DNA from: Variovorax flavidus
Lineage (GTDB): Bacteria; Pseudomonadota; Gammaproteobacteria; Burkholderiales; Burkholderiaceae_C
Reading direction: 5' to 3'
DNA: 64,000 nucleotides
Assembly: GCF_030317145.1 (NCBI RefSeq)
Contig: NZ_JASZYE010000002.1
Coordinates: forward strand, 868,001-932,000
Each line of letters begins with the position of its first letter. Position 1 is the stretch's first letter. The position numbers were made by a program, and so were the translations under genes. Shown here in pieces: positions 33,122 through 44,503 of this stretch. The notes below the pieces were generated by a model, which saw only the letters and a program-made list of their open reading frames with translations, was not told the DNA's origin and did not search any database.

Positions 33122-34321
33122 TCAGCGCTGCTCCATGGCCTCGAAACCGGCCGCGCGCAATGCGTCCAGCACGGCCGACAGGTGCTCGCGGCCGCGCGTC
33201 TGCAGGACCAGTTCGATGTCGACGTTCTGGGCCGCCAGCATGGTGAACGCGCGCTGGTGGTGCACCTCGTCGATGTTGGCGCCTGCTTCGGCCACGGTGG
33301 CGGTGATATGGGCCAGGGAGCCGGGCACGTCGCGCGCACTCACCCGCACCCGCGCCAGCCGCCCGGCCCGGACCATGCCGCGTTCGATGATGGCGGCCAG
33401 CAACAGCGGATCGATGTTGCCGCCCGACAGCACGAGACCGACCCGCTTGCCCTTGAAACGCTCCGGATGCCGGATCAGCGCGGCCAGTCCGGCGGCGCCG
33501 GCGCCTTCGACCAGTGTCTTCTCGATTTCCAGCAGCATCAGGACGGCCTGCTCGATGTCGCCCTCGTCGACCAGCAGCAGATCGTCGACCTGGCTGGCGA
33601 TGATGTCGCGCGTCAGCACGCCGGGAGTACCCACCGCGATGCCTTCGGCGATCGTGCTGGAGCCTTGCGGATGGTGCGTGCCCTGTACGGCGTTGACCAT
33701 TGCCGGAAAGCGCGTCGTCTGGACGCCCACGATCTCGATGCCGGGCTTGCGGGCGCGTGCGGCGATCGCCATGCCGGCGATCAGCCCGCCGCCGCCGACC
33801 GACACCACCAGCGCGTCGAGATCAGGCACCACGTCCAGCATTTCCAGCGCCACGGTGCCCTGGCCGGCGATGATGGCTTCGTCGTCGTAGGGGTGGACGA
33901 AAGTCAGGTCTTCGCGTTCCGCCAGGGCCATGGCATGGGCACGTGCGGCATCGAGCGTGTCGCCGTGCAGCACGACTTCGGCGCCAAAACCGCGCGTGCG
34001 CTCGATCTTCACGCCCGGCGTGAAGCGCGGCATCACGATCAGCGCGCGCAGCCCCAGGCGCTGTGCGTGATACGCCACGCCCTGCGCATGATTGCCGGCC
34101 GACATGGCGATCACCCCACGTGTGCCGCCCTCCGAGAGATCGACCAGCTTGTTACATGCGCCGCGTTCCTTGAACGATGCAGTGAACTGCAGGTTCTCGA
34201 ATTTGAGGAAAACCTGCGCTCCGACGATTTCCGAGAGCGTGCGCGATTCGACGCAGGGAGTGTCCAGCACCTGCCCGTGCAGGCGACGCGCGGCGCGTTC
34301 AATGTCTTCGATTCCAACCAT
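33122..34321 (-). CDS. Threonine ammonia-lyase (PLP fold type II) with C-terminal ACT domain
   Basis: The 399-residue enzyme removes ammonia from threonine (or serine) to give 2-oxobutanoate (or pyruvate). It has the PLP-lysine motif TASFKERGACN, SAGNHAQGVAYH, the phosphate-binding SVGGGGLIAG and a single ACT regulatory domain (about residues 325-399, VRVSARDVPGSLAHI). This is the short catabolic form rather than the longer two-ACT-domain IlvA. The ATG at 34321 was chosen; a TTG upstream at 34387 is unlikely. The gene is divergent from the AAA protein gene. Confidence 0.93.
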   Translation of the reverse strand: MVGIEDIERAARRLHGQVLDTPCVESRTLSEIVGAQVFLKFENLQFTASFKERGACNKLVDLSEGGTRGVIAMSAGNHAQGVAYHAQRLGLRALIVMPRFTPGVKIERTRGFGAEVVLHGDTLDAARAHAMALAEREDLTFVHPYDDEAIIAGQGTVALEMLDVVPDLDALVVSVGGGGLIAGMAIAARARKPGIEIVGVQTTRFPAMVNAVQGTHHPQGSSTIAEGIAVGTPGVLTRDIIASQVDDLLLVDEGDIEQAVLMLLEIEKTLVEGAGAAGLAALIRHPERFKGKRVGLVLSGGNIDPLLLAAIIERGMVRAGRLARVRVSARDVPGSLAHITATVAEAGANIDEVHHQRAFTMLAAQNVDIELVLQTRGREHLSAVLDALRAAGFEAMEQR

Positions 34322-34442
34322 CGGCGGAATTGTGGCCGGAATTGCAACTTCCGCGCTGTTACCCGTCGTGAGGCTTCCCCAAGCCAAAACTCTGCGTTAT
34401 GGTCGCGCTCAGATTCAGTTTCCGCTCAATGGGGGTTTCCCG

Positions 34443-36764
34443 ATGGTCAAGCGTTCCGGCGTCGATGTCCTGGCTGCGGTTCCCCGCGGCCATGCATTGC
34501 CATCGCCCGGACTCAAGGAAGCACCGGTGCTCGAACTCATGTGTTCGCACTTCGTGCTCACGCTGGCGGCCAAGCAGGGACCGCGCTTCAACGTGCGCCG
34601 CGACCTCAACGGACTGCTTTCGCTGACCGGGCGCCATCTTGTCTGGCCCCTGCCGGTGCTGCAGCGCTTGCGCGAGTTCCTGGGGCGCCGGTGTGCCGGC
34701 AACGAGATATGGAAGGGTGTCGAGGACTACGACGGCCGCACGCTGCTCGAACGCCATGGCGTCTGGCGCGGCCCTTACGAAGAAGGCACGCTGTTCTTCT
34801 ATCTGGATGAATACGCCAAGGACCAGCCGAAGGACCTTCTGTCGGTGCTGTCCGTCACGCGCGACTGGCTCACGCATGCGCTGCGCAAGCAGTCCACACT
34901 GGTCGAAAAGAACATCGATGCGCTCGCCGGGCTGCTGCAGCTCAACAAGGCCGAGCGGGCGCTGCTGCTCTACGGCACGCTTGCGCGCTACCAGCGCGAC
35001 CTGCGCTCGCTGCTGGTCGAGTTCAAGGTCAACAATGCGCCGGAGGCGTACGCGGCGATCGCGGAGGTCGCTGGCGTCAACGCCAGCGAGGTCGGCGAGG
35101 CGTTGCGCGCCGGCTCGCGCCTGGAGCGCATCGGCCTGGTCGAGAACCTGATCTCCGAGCACAACATCACCGACCTCGCCGACCTCATGAAGGTCAGCGA
35201 GAAGCTCCCTCCGGTCTTGATGCGCGAGTACCGCGACCGCAACGAGCTGATGGCCGTGTTCACGCGCCCCTCCGCCAAGAGCGCACTGTCGGTGCACGAC
35301 TTTTCCTTTGTCGAGGACGATGCGCAGATGCTCGTCACCCTCCTGCGCGCGGCAGTGGCACGGAAGGAGCCTGGCGTGAACGTGCTGCTCTACGGCCCGC
35401 CCGGCACCGGCAAGACCGAGCTGGCCAAGGTCGTCGCGCAGGCCGCGGGGCTGGAGCTGTTCGAGGTCGAATACGCCGACCGCGACGGCAACTCGCTGTC
35501 CGGCCGCGACCGCTACCGCTCGCTGCAGATCGCGCAGGTGTTCCTCAAGGGCAGCGAGCAGGCCGCGCTGCTCTTCGACGAAGTGGAAGACGTCTTCCCG
35601 CCGATCAGCACCGAGGCCGCGCAGATCATGGCGCGCGCCGAGCAGGTCCCGTCGCCGACCAGCGGCAGCGTCAGCGGCAAGGCCTGGGTCAACCAGATCC
35701 TCGAATCGAATGCCGTGCCGACGTTGTGGGTCACCAACCGCATCGAGCAGATCGATCCGGCATTCCGTCGCCGTTTCGCCTACCACCTCGAACTGAAGTC
35801 CCCGCCGCCCGGCGCGCGAGAGCAACTGGTGCGCAAGACGCTCGAAGGCGTTTCGGTCTCGGACGCCTTCACCGCCAAGCTGGCCGGGCGCAAGGGCCTG
35901 ACCCCCGCGCAGATCCGCACGGCGGTGCGCTTCGCCGAGCTGGCGATGACCGAGGGCAGCTCGGTCGAGATCCTGATCGAGCGCCAGCTCAAGAACGCCG
36001 ACCTGGCGCTGGGCACGCTCGACACCCTGGGTGCGCGCCGCAGCGTCACCACCTACGACCTCGAGATGCTGAACGTCGAGACCCGGTTCGAGATCCCGCG
36101 CATCGTCGAGGCGCTCAAGGCGCGGGGCCATGGAACGCTGTGCTTCTACGGCGCGCCCGGCACCGGCAAGACCGCGCTCGCAGAGCACATCGCCAAGGCC
36201 ATCGGCCGGCCGCTGATCGTCAAGCAGGCGAGCGACCTGATGAGCAAGTACGTCGGCGAGACCGAGCAGAACATGGCGGCGATGTTCAAGGAAGCGGAGG
36301 CCGAGAAGGCGATCCTGCTGCTCGACGAGGCCGACAGCTTTCTGCAGGACCGCCGGGGTGCGCAGCGCACCTACGAGGTCACCGAGGTCAACGAGATGCT
36401 GCAGGGCATGGAGCGTTTCGACGGCATCTTCGTCTGCACCACCAACCTGCTCGACCGCATCGACCAGGCCGCGTTGCGCCGCTTCACCTTCAAGATCAAG
36501 TTCATGCCGCTCACGGGCGAGCAACGCGAGCGCATGTTCGTCACCGAGGCCCTCGACGGCGATTCGATGCGCCTCACGAGCGAGATCAAGCTTCGCCTGG
36601 CCAAGCTCCCGCAGCTTTGCCCGGGTGACTTCGCCGCCGTGAAACGGCAAACAGATATCCTTGCGGTTTCGTTCTCGGCCAGCGAATTTCTCGACCAGCT
36701 GGACGCCGAACACCGGATCAAGCCCGAAGTGCGCGAATCCCGCGGCATCGGCTTCGTCCAATAA
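34443..36764 (+). CDS. Two-domain AAA+ ATPase of unknown role
   Basis: The 773-residue protein has a helical N-terminal region of about 300 residues with no recognised domain and two AAA+ modules. Module 1 has GPPGTGKTELAK at residues 318-329, Walker B ALLFDEVEDVF and a second-region-of-homology VTNRIEQIDPAFRRRF. Module 2 has GAPGTGKTALAE at residues 570-581, Walker B ILLLDEADSFL and TTNLLDRIDQAALRRF. Both have arginine fingers, so both are probably active. It looks like a chaperone or unfoldase-type machine. It lies 50 bases upstream of a secreted S41 protease gene on the same strand. No better name can be given. Confidence 0.85.
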   Translation: MVKRSGVDVLAAVPRGHALPSPGLKEAPVLELMCSHFVLTLAAKQGPRFNVRRDLNGLLSLTGRHLVWPLPVLQRLREFLGRRCAGNEIWKGVEDYDGRTLLERHGVWRGPYEEGTLFFYLDEYAKDQPKDLLSVLSVTRDWLTHALRKQSTLVEKNIDALAGLLQLNKAERALLLYGTLARYQRDLRSLLVEFKVNNAPEAYAAIAEVAGVNASEVGEALRAGSRLERIGLVENLISEHNITDLADLMKVSEKLPPVLMREYRDRNELMAVFTRPSAKSALSVHDFSFVEDDAQMLVTLLRAAVARKEPGVNVLLYGPPGTGKTELAKVVAQAAGLELFEVEYADRDGNSLSGRDRYRSLQIAQVFLKGSEQAALLFDEVEDVFPPISTEAAQIMARAEQVPSPTSGSVSGKAWVNQILESNAVPTLWVTNRIEQIDPAFRRRFAYHLELKSPPPGAREQLVRKTLEGVSVSDAFTAKLAGRKGLTPAQIRTAVRFAELAMTEGSSVEILIERQLKNADLALGTLDTLGARRSVTTYDLEMLNVETRFEIPRIVEALKARGHGTLCFYGAPGTGKTALAEHIAKAIGRPLIVKQASDLMSKYVGETEQNMAAMFKEAEAEKAILLLDEADSFLQDRRGAQRTYEVTEVNEMLQGMERFDGIFVCTTNLLDRIDQAALRRFTFKIKFMPLTGEQRERMFVTEALDGDSMRLTSEIKLRLAKLPQLCPGDFAAVKRQTDILAVSFSASEFLDQLDAEHRIKPEVRESRGIGFVQ

Positions 36765-36814
36765 GACCAACACGACGGCAGCGCCGGACCCGGCGCGCGC
36801 GAGGGAGTCAATGA

Positions 36815-38353
36815 ATGAAGGGTTACCGGACCATGGGCCCGGCGCGTAGCGCTGCGGCCGTTGCCATGCTGGCGGTCGTTGCAGTGCTCGCCGGATGCGG
36901 CGGAGGTGGCGGAGGCGGTGCGGCCTTGCCGCTGACCCTGGCGGCGAACGGAGGGACGACGCTTGCGTCGTCCAGCGCGGCGGGCCAATGCGCCGCACCG
37001 CGCTTCGGCGTCGATCCCGACACGGGTGCCGCGTTCCCCGACCAGCCCGGCTCGGTCGCGACCGAGAAGAGCTGGGTCCGCGCATGGATCGATGAAACCT
37101 ACCTGTGGTTCGACGAGGTGCCGCCCCTGCAGGCCGCCGACTTCGCAACGCCCATCGACTACTTTGGCGCACTGAAAACGCCCAGGCTGACCGCGAGCGG
37201 GCTCCCCAAGGACCGCTTTCACTTCACTCAGGACACGGCGGACTACCGCGCCTTCTCGCAAGGCGGCATCGAGGTCGGCTATGGGATGGAACTCGCCCTC
37301 CTGAGCGCCGTGCCGCCGCGCGACGTTCGCGTGGCCTACACCGAACCCGGCACGCCAGCGTCGCAGGCGGCGATCGGCCGCGGCGAGAAGGTGATCGCCA
37401 TCGACGGCATCGACGTCGTCGCGGGCGCGGATGTGGCCGGGCTCAATGCGGGGCTCGTCCCGGCGCGCGAAGGCGAGGCGCACAGCTTCAGGCTGCGGGC
37501 GACCGATGGCAGCGAGCGCACCGTCAGCCTGATGTCCGCGCGCATCACGCGCACGCCGGTCCAGAACGCGACGACGCTCACCACGCCCAGCGGGTCCGTT
37601 GGCTACCTGCTCTTCAACGATCACACGGCCACCGCGGAGGCGCTGCTCATCGCAGCCGTCAACCAGTTCAAGCGCGACAACATCGTCGACCTGGTGATCG
37701 ACATGCGCTACAACGGCGGCGGCCTGCTCGACATCGCGAGCGAGCTGGCCTACATGGTCGGCTCACCCGCCGCGACGACCGGCACGGTGTTCGAGCGACT
37801 GCAGTTCAACAGCAAGAACCCGTTCCGTCTCACGGCAGCGCAGATGACCATGCCCTTCCGTTCGACCTCGCGCGGTCTGTCTTCGCCGGCGGGGCAGCCC
37901 CTGCCGCAACTCGGGCTGTCGCGCGTCACGGTGCTGGCAGGGCGGGACACCTGTTCCGCCAGCGAGTCGGTGGTCAACAGCCTGCGAGGCGTGGGCGTCA
38001 CGGTCAACCTGATCGGCGACACCACCTGCGGCAAGCCGTACGGCTTCTTCCCGGAAGACAATTGCGGCACCACCTATTTCGCGATCCAGTTCCAGGGCGT
38101 CAACCAGCAGGGCTTCGGCGACTACGGCGACGGCTTCGCACCCACCTGCGCGGTGGCCGACGACTTCGGCCATGCGCTGGGCGATCCCGCCGAAGCGCGC
38201 CTTGCTGCCGCACTCAGCTTCCGCGCCACCGGCGCCTGCCCCGTCCAGAGGACAAGCAAGGCCGACGCGGGGCGCACCAAGGCCGAGACGGGCGACATGC
38301 CGTATCTGATCCGGCCGCCGGCGCGAGAGAACCGCATCATCACGCGCCCATAA
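36815..38353 (+). CDS. S41-family carboxy-terminal processing protease-like lipoprotein with PDZ domain
   Basis: The 512-residue protein has a lipoprotein signal (LAGC at residues 25-28, then a Gly run). A PDZ-like segment with GEKVIAIDGIDVVAGADV follows at about residues 190-225, then the S41 catalytic domain with LVIDMRYNGGGLLDIA, SASE at residues 381-386 and GDTTCGKPYG, which hold the Ser/Lys dyad. It is expected to cleave protein C-termini in the periplasm, anchored to a membrane. GAGGGAG lies before the ATG. A pair of Cys residues in the C-terminal part suggests disulfides. Confidence 0.9.
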   Translation: MKGYRTMGPARSAAAVAMLAVVAVLAGCGGGGGGGAALPLTLAANGGTTLASSSAAGQCAAPRFGVDPDTGAAFPDQPGSVATEKSWVRAWIDETYLWFDEVPPLQAADFATPIDYFGALKTPRLTASGLPKDRFHFTQDTADYRAFSQGGIEVGYGMELALLSAVPPRDVRVAYTEPGTPASQAAIGRGEKVIAIDGIDVVAGADVAGLNAGLVPAREGEAHSFRLRATDGSERTVSLMSARITRTPVQNATTLTTPSGSVGYLLFNDHTATAEALLIAAVNQFKRDNIVDLVIDMRYNGGGLLDIASELAYMVGSPAATTGTVFERLQFNSKNPFRLTAAQMTMPFRSTSRGLSSPAGQPLPQLGLSRVTVLAGRDTCSASESVVNSLRGVGVTVNLIGDTTCGKPYGFFPEDNCGTTYFAIQFQGVNQQGFGDYGDGFAPTCAVADDFGHALGDPAEARLAAALSFRATGACPVQRTSKADAGRTKAETGDMPYLIRPPARENRIITRP

Positions 38354-38386
38354 GACGCCCGCCGCGAGCGTGACCCTTCCAGAAAA

Positions 38387-38469
38387 TACCGCGGCTCCGG
38401 CTTTGCCGGTCCGCTGGTATTGCCCCCGGCAGGGGGTGGGCGGCCACACGAAGTGGGCAAGCCTGGGGG
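38387..38469 (-). repeat. Dispersed ~82-bp intergenic repeat, copy 4
   Basis: It has the CCGCGG end, CCGGCTTTGCCGG and CCCCCGGCAGGGGG arms and the intact 31-base core (38439-38469). It ends 4 bases from the recQ stop codon and lies between the convergent S41 protease and recQ genes. Confidence 0.9.
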
Positions 38470-38473
38470 CGAG

Positions 38474-40354
<1,881 letters not shown>

Positions 40355-40496
40355 GATGCTATGGTTCTGATAGCTGCTCGCGCCCGCACGGCGCGGGGAT
40401 TGAAGCCCGGGTGGGCTCCGAACAGCACGCGTCCTCCCGGACCGCGCGGCACCGATTGTCTCAGCCTTGCCCGCAGTTCGCCGGTGCCGCGCCGGA

Positions 40497-41453
40497 TCAG
40501 CGGATCGCCACCGGATTGATCATCGATTGCACCGCGCCCTGGTACTTGTTCTGGCCGAGCACGAACATGAACTCGTAGGCCTTGTCCTTGGCGAGTTCGG
40601 CGGTGTTGATGTTCTCCAGGATGTAGGTGCCACCCATTGGCAACAGGATCTGGTGCACGCCGAAGATGCCGCCTTCCTTGTCGCCGTCCTTCTCGAATGG
40701 AATGACCTCCACGGCCCAAGTGTCCGCGCCGACCGCGACCACGCCCTTCGACACCAGGTAGCGCGCGCCTTCGCGGCCGATGCCCGGTTCCACCGAGCCG
40801 AAGCGCTTGGGGTCCTTGTCGATCAGGCTGAGCCAGCCGGTGTGGAAGATCACCACGTCGCCCTGCCGGATCTCCAGGCCCTGCTTCTTCGCGACTGCGT
40901 CGATCTCGGCCTGGTTGAACGCCGTGCCTTCCTTGACCACTTCGACGCCGTAGTGCGCCGCCATGTCGAGCATCACGCCGCGCGCCACCATGGGCGGGAT
41001 CTTCTCGATGCCCAGCTTCTTCAGGCCGCCGATGGTCGCGAACTCGCCCCACTTGGCGCCGTTGTAGTAGCGGTCGCCGACGCCGATGTGGCCCAGGCCG
41101 TCGAGTTGCGTACCGATGCCGGTCCAGCAGTTGAGGATGTCGTCGTTGTAGGTGGTGTGCGTGGGGCCCAGTCCATCCGCGGTGCCGGTCTGGCCGGGCT
41201 GCACGATGTAGATGGAGCAGGTGCGCGGCGGGAAGGCCGGCGTCGTCGTGCTCACCGTGATGCCGAGCGAGTAGACCTTGCCCGTCTTGATGAGTTTCGC
41301 GGCCTGCAAGGCCGTGGCCGGTGTCATGTAGTTGGCGGCGCCGATCTCGTCGTTCGGGCCCCATTTGCTGGGGTACCAGTTCGTCTGCGCCATGGCTGCG
41401 AAACCCAAGCCCAGCGCTGCCGCGCCGATCAATCCCATCCGTATCCGCTTCAT
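40497..41453 (-). CDS. Exported cyclase family protein (kynurenine formamidase-like fold)
   Basis: The 318-residue protein has a signal peptide (LIGAAALGLGFAAMA, cleavage before QTNWYPS) and the cyclase-family core with the metal motif GTQLDGLGHIG (the GTxxDxxxH pattern) near residues 114-124 and GDVVIFHTGWL. Family members hydrolyse amides or act as lactonases; a periplasmic location is unusual, though seen in other Burkholderiales. It is 62 bases behind the CoA ligase gene on the same strand, at the end of a liv-type transporter operon. Confidence 0.88.
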   Translation of the reverse strand: MKRIRMGLIGAAALGLGFAAMAQTNWYPSKWGPNDEIGAANYMTPATALQAAKLIKTGKVYSLGITVSTTTPAFPPRTCSIYIVQPGQTGTADGLGPTHTTYNDDILNCWTGIGTQLDGLGHIGVGDRYYNGAKWGEFATIGGLKKLGIEKIPPMVARGVMLDMAAHYGVEVVKEGTAFNQAEIDAVAKKQGLEIRQGDVVIFHTGWLSLIDKDPKRFGSVEPGIGREGARYLVSKGVVAVGADTWAVEVIPFEKDGDKEGGIFGVHQILLPMGGTYILENINTAELAKDKAYEFMFVLGQNKYQGAVQSMINPVAIR

Positions 41454-41515
41454 GCTCTTCTCCTGGTAGGTGTGAAAACCACTCCCTGATCAAGCAAAGC
41501 CGTGAACAACCGAAT

Positions 41516-43093
41516 TCAGATCCTCGCGCGCAGCAAGCGCTTCAGCACCTTGCCGTTGGGGTTGCGCGGCAGCGGCTCGGGGCTCCAGGTGACGCTCTCG
41601 GGCACCTTGTAGTCGGCGAGCCTTTCCGCGCAGTGCTTCCGCAGCGCGTCGTCGTCGATGTCGATGTCGGGCGCATGGACGAAGGCGTGAACCCGCTCGC
41701 CGAGCACCGGGCAGGGCTTGCCGATGACCGCCGCCTCGATCACGCCGGGCCAGGCCATGAGCACGTTCTCCACCTCGACAGAGTAGACCTTGTAGCCGCC
41801 GCGATTGAGCATGTCCTTCTTGCGATCGAAGATGCGCACGAAGCCCTCCGCATCGACCGAGCCCAGGTCGCCCGAGTGCCAGAAGCCGGCGGTGAACGAA
41901 TCGGCCGTGGCCTGCGGATTGGCCCAGTAGCCGGGCACCACCATCGGCCCGCCGATCCAGAGTTCGCCGGTTTCGCCGGGCGCGACTTCGCGGCCCTCGT
42001 CGTCCATCACGCGGATCTGCGCCGCTGGCAGCGCCACGCCGACCGAATCGATGTGCGTGCGCGTCTGGCCGGCGGGCATCATCGTCACCGGCGACGTGGT
42101 CTCGGTGGCGCCGTAGGCATTCAACAGCGCGAGGCCGGGCAAGCGCTCAGCAAGCGCGTCGATGGTCGCGACCGGCATCGGCGCGCCGCCGAAGCCGCCG
42201 ATGCGCCAGCTCGACAGGTCCTCGCGGGCGAAGGACTCGCTCAGCAGGCACAGCTTGTACATCGCCGGCACCATCAGCGTGTGTGTGACGCGCTCGCGCG
42301 CCACCAGTTGCACGAAGGCATCGGCCTTGAACTCGGGCACGACGATCACCGCCCCGCCGACTTGCCACATCGACGCGATGATCGCGATCAGCCCCGTCAC
42401 GTGGCTGGCCGGTACCGCCAGCGCCGAGCGGTCGTCGGCCCGCAGGCCCATGCACGACTGGAAATGCAGCGCGGAGTGCGCGATCGACAAGTGTGTGAGG
42501 AGGGCGCCCTTGGGATGGCCCGTGGTGCCGGAGGTGTAGAGGATCACCGCGACGTCGGTCTCGCGCGTTGCCGGCGCGGGCGGTGGCGTTGGCGCGGATG
42601 CGGCCAGCGCCGCCAGGCCCGATGCAGCAAGGCGCAAGGTCAGTGCCGGCGCCTCGACAGCATCGGGCAGCCGTTCGCCGAGTTCGTCATCGAAGGCAAT
42701 GGCCTTCGCGCCGCACTGGACGGCAATGTAGGCCAGGCCGGGCCGCTGCTCGCGAACGCCCACCGGCACCGTGATCGCGCCCAGCCGCTGCAGGGCCAGC
42801 AGCACCAGCAGGAATTCCGGGCGGTTGCCCATGAGCATCAGCACCCGCTCGCCGGCCTCGATGCCTTGTGCCGCGAAGGCTGCCGCCAGGCGGTCGGCCG
42901 CGTCGCCTGTCTCGGCATAGCTCCATCGGCGGCCCTCGAAGACCATCGCGTCGTGCTGCGGTCGCATGGCGCGTGCGCGCTCGAACATCGCATGCAGGCT
43001 GGCCGGTCGCTCGGCGAAGCAACGCACGATGCGGTCGCCGTACAGCGCCTCATGCCGCATCGCCGGCACCGGGAAGTCGCGCCAGTGGGTCAT
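41516..43093 (-). CDS. Acyl-CoA synthetase (AMP-binding, class I ligase)
   Basis: The 525-residue enzyme activates a carboxylic acid to its CoA ester with ATP. Diagnostic motifs are VILYTSGTTGHPKGALLTH, YGATETTSPVTMMP, HSGDLGSVDAEGFVRIFDRKKDMLNRGGY (given in two blocks around residues 395-425) and the C-terminal NPNGKVLKRLL with the catalytic Lys. The substrate may be a medium-chain or aromatic acid. The ATG overlaps the stop of the LivF-like gene by 4 bases, so the enzyme is made with the importer, which presumably brings in its substrate. Confidence 0.93.
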   Translation of the reverse strand: MTHWRDFPVPAMRHEALYGDRIVRCFAERPASLHAMFERARAMRPQHDAMVFEGRRWSYAETGDAADRLAAAFAAQGIEAGERVLMLMGNRPEFLLVLLALQRLGAITVPVGVREQRPGLAYIAVQCGAKAIAFDDELGERLPDAVEAPALTLRLAASGLAALAASAPTPPPAPATRETDVAVILYTSGTTGHPKGALLTHLSIAHSALHFQSCMGLRADDRSALAVPASHVTGLIAIIASMWQVGGAVIVVPEFKADAFVQLVARERVTHTLMVPAMYKLCLLSESFAREDLSSWRIGGFGGAPMPVATIDALAERLPGLALLNAYGATETTSPVTMMPAGQTRTHIDSVGVALPAAQIRVMDDEGREVAPGETGELWIGGPMVVPGYWANPQATADSFTAGFWHSGDLGSVDAEGFVRIFDRKKDMLNRGGYKVYSVEVENVLMAWPGVIEAAVIGKPCPVLGERVHAFVHAPDIDIDDDALRKHCAERLADYKVPESVTWSPEPLPRNPNGKVLKRLLRARI

Positions 43094-43743
43094 GCCGCCA
43101 CCTTCGCCAGGTTGGCGCCCCGCTCGATGACGACTTCGCTGTCGACGATGCGCCGCGAGTGGTTGAGGTCGCTCTGGGCCATCAGCACGGAAATTTCGCT
43201 GCCCTTCAGTCCGGCGATCACTTCACCCAGCCGCTTGGAAAGCACCGGCGCCACACCCTCGAAAGGCTCGTCGAGCAGCAGAAGGCGCGTGCCGACCGCG
43301 AGCGCGCGGGCCAGCGCCACCAGCTTCTGCTGGCCGCCGGACAGCAGCAGCGCGCGGCGCGTCCGCATCTCCAGCAGCTCCGGCAGCACGCGGTACACCA
43401 GCGCCAGCCGCTCGGATTCGACCAGGGCCTTGTTGACCCACACCGGCACCAGGATGTTCTCTTCCACCGTGAGTTCGGGCACCAGCCCGCGGTCCTCCGG
43501 CATGTAGCCGATGCCGAGCGCGGCGCGCGCGTGGGGCGGAAGTTCCGTCAGGTCGCGGCCGTGAAAGAGGATGCGGCCGCGCGCGGGCTTGAGATGACCC
43601 ATCACGGCGCGCATCAGCGTCGTCTTGCCCGCGCCGTTGCGCCCGACCAGCCCGACCATGCGGCCCCTGCCGACCGAAAGCGACAGCCCGCGCAGGGCTT
43701 CGACCGACTGGATCGAGACATGCAAGGATTCGATCTGCAGCAT
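43090..43743 (-). CDS. livF: ABC transporter ATP-binding protein, LivF type
   Basis: The 217-residue ATPase has Walker A GRNGAGKTT, the LSGGQQ signature, Walker B LLLLDEPFEG and GIGYMPEDRGLVPELTVEEN typical of LivF. It is one of two ATPases of the adjacent branched-chain-amino-acid-type importer. The family name reflects fold; the substrate is probably the acid used by the neighbouring CoA ligase. The ATG at 43743 fits the family N-terminus. Confidence 0.93.
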   Translation of the reverse strand: MLQIESLHVSIQSVEALRGLSLSVGRGRMVGLVGRNGAGKTTLMRAVMGHLKPARGRILFHGRDLTELPPHARAALGIGYMPEDRGLVPELTVEENILVPVWVNKALVESERLALVYRVLPELLEMRTRRALLLSGGQQKLVALARALAVGTRLLLLDEPFEGVAPVLSKRLGEVIAGLKGSEISVLMAQSDLNHSRRIVDSEVVIERGANLAKVAA

Positions 43744-43750
43744 CGCTTGC

Positions 43751-44503
43751 CTACTCCTGCAGTATTTCGCCGGTGACATAGCGGCGCACGTCGTCGGTGG
43801 CGAGCGCCACCTCCGGCGTGTCGTCCGCGATGATGCGCCCGCTGTAGAAGGCCACCACGCGGCTGGCATAGCGCTCGACGATGTCCATGTCGTGCTCGAC
43901 GAAGAGCACCGTCATCGCCTCCTGCCCGAGCGCCGCCATGATGGTTTCCATCATCGGGAACTTCTCTTCGGCCGACACGCCGCTCGTGGGCTCGTCGAGC
44001 AGCAGCAGCTTGGGCGCAGCGGTCAGCGCCATCGCGATGTCCAGCAGCTTGCGCACACCGCCGGGCAGCTCGGCGACACGGCGCTGCCGGTGCTCCACGA
44101 GCCGGAAGCGCTCCAGCAGCGCATCGGCGCGGTCGAGCGCCTCGCTGCGCCGTGCCGGCTGCCAGAAGCTCAGGCGCTGGTCGTGGCAGGCATTGGCGAC
44201 GAGCATGTTGTCCAGCGCCGTGAGGTCGGCGTAGAGCTGCGGGATCTGGAAGGAGCGCGCCACGCCCAGCCGCGTGATCGCGCGCGGCGCCAGCGCCGTG
44301 ACGTCCTGGCCGTCGAGCACGATGCGTCCCTCGTCGGGCTTCAGGTAGCCGGTGATCATGTTGACGAAGGTGGTCTTGCCGGCGCCGTTGCTGCCGATCA
44401 GGCTCACGCGCTCGCCCGCGGCGATGGCGATGCGGATGTCCGCCGCAGCCACCACTGCGCCGAATCGCTTGCTGACGCCATGCGCTTCCAGCAACGCGCT
44501 CAT
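43751..44503 (-). CDS. livG: ABC transporter ATP-binding protein, LivG type
   Basis: The 250-residue ATPase has Walker A GSNGAGKTTFVNMITG, the signature PGGVRKLLDIAMAL (a variant of LSGGQ), Walker B LLLLDEPTSG and FVEHDMDIVERYASRVVAF typical of LivG. Its ATG overlaps the stop of the permease gene by 4 bases. The frame continues upstream inside the permease gene, but the ATG at 44503 gives the normal length. Confidence 0.93.
   Translation of the reverse strand: MSALLEAHGVSKRFGAVVAAADIRIAIAAGERVSLIGSNGAGKTTFVNMITGYLKPDEGRIVLDGQDVTALAPRAITRLGVARSFQIPQLYADLTALDNMLVANACHDQRLSFWQPARRSEALDRADALLERFRLVEHRQRRVAELPGGVRKLLDIAMALTAAPKLLLLDEPTSGVSAEEKFPMMETIMAALGQEAMTVLFVEHDMDIVERYASRVVAFYSGRIIADDTPEVALATDDVRRYVTGEILQE

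Noticed and set aside
34359-37172. Long minus-strand frame opposite the AAA ATPase
   Set aside because: It is antisense to two complete AAA+ modules and shows no domain of its own.
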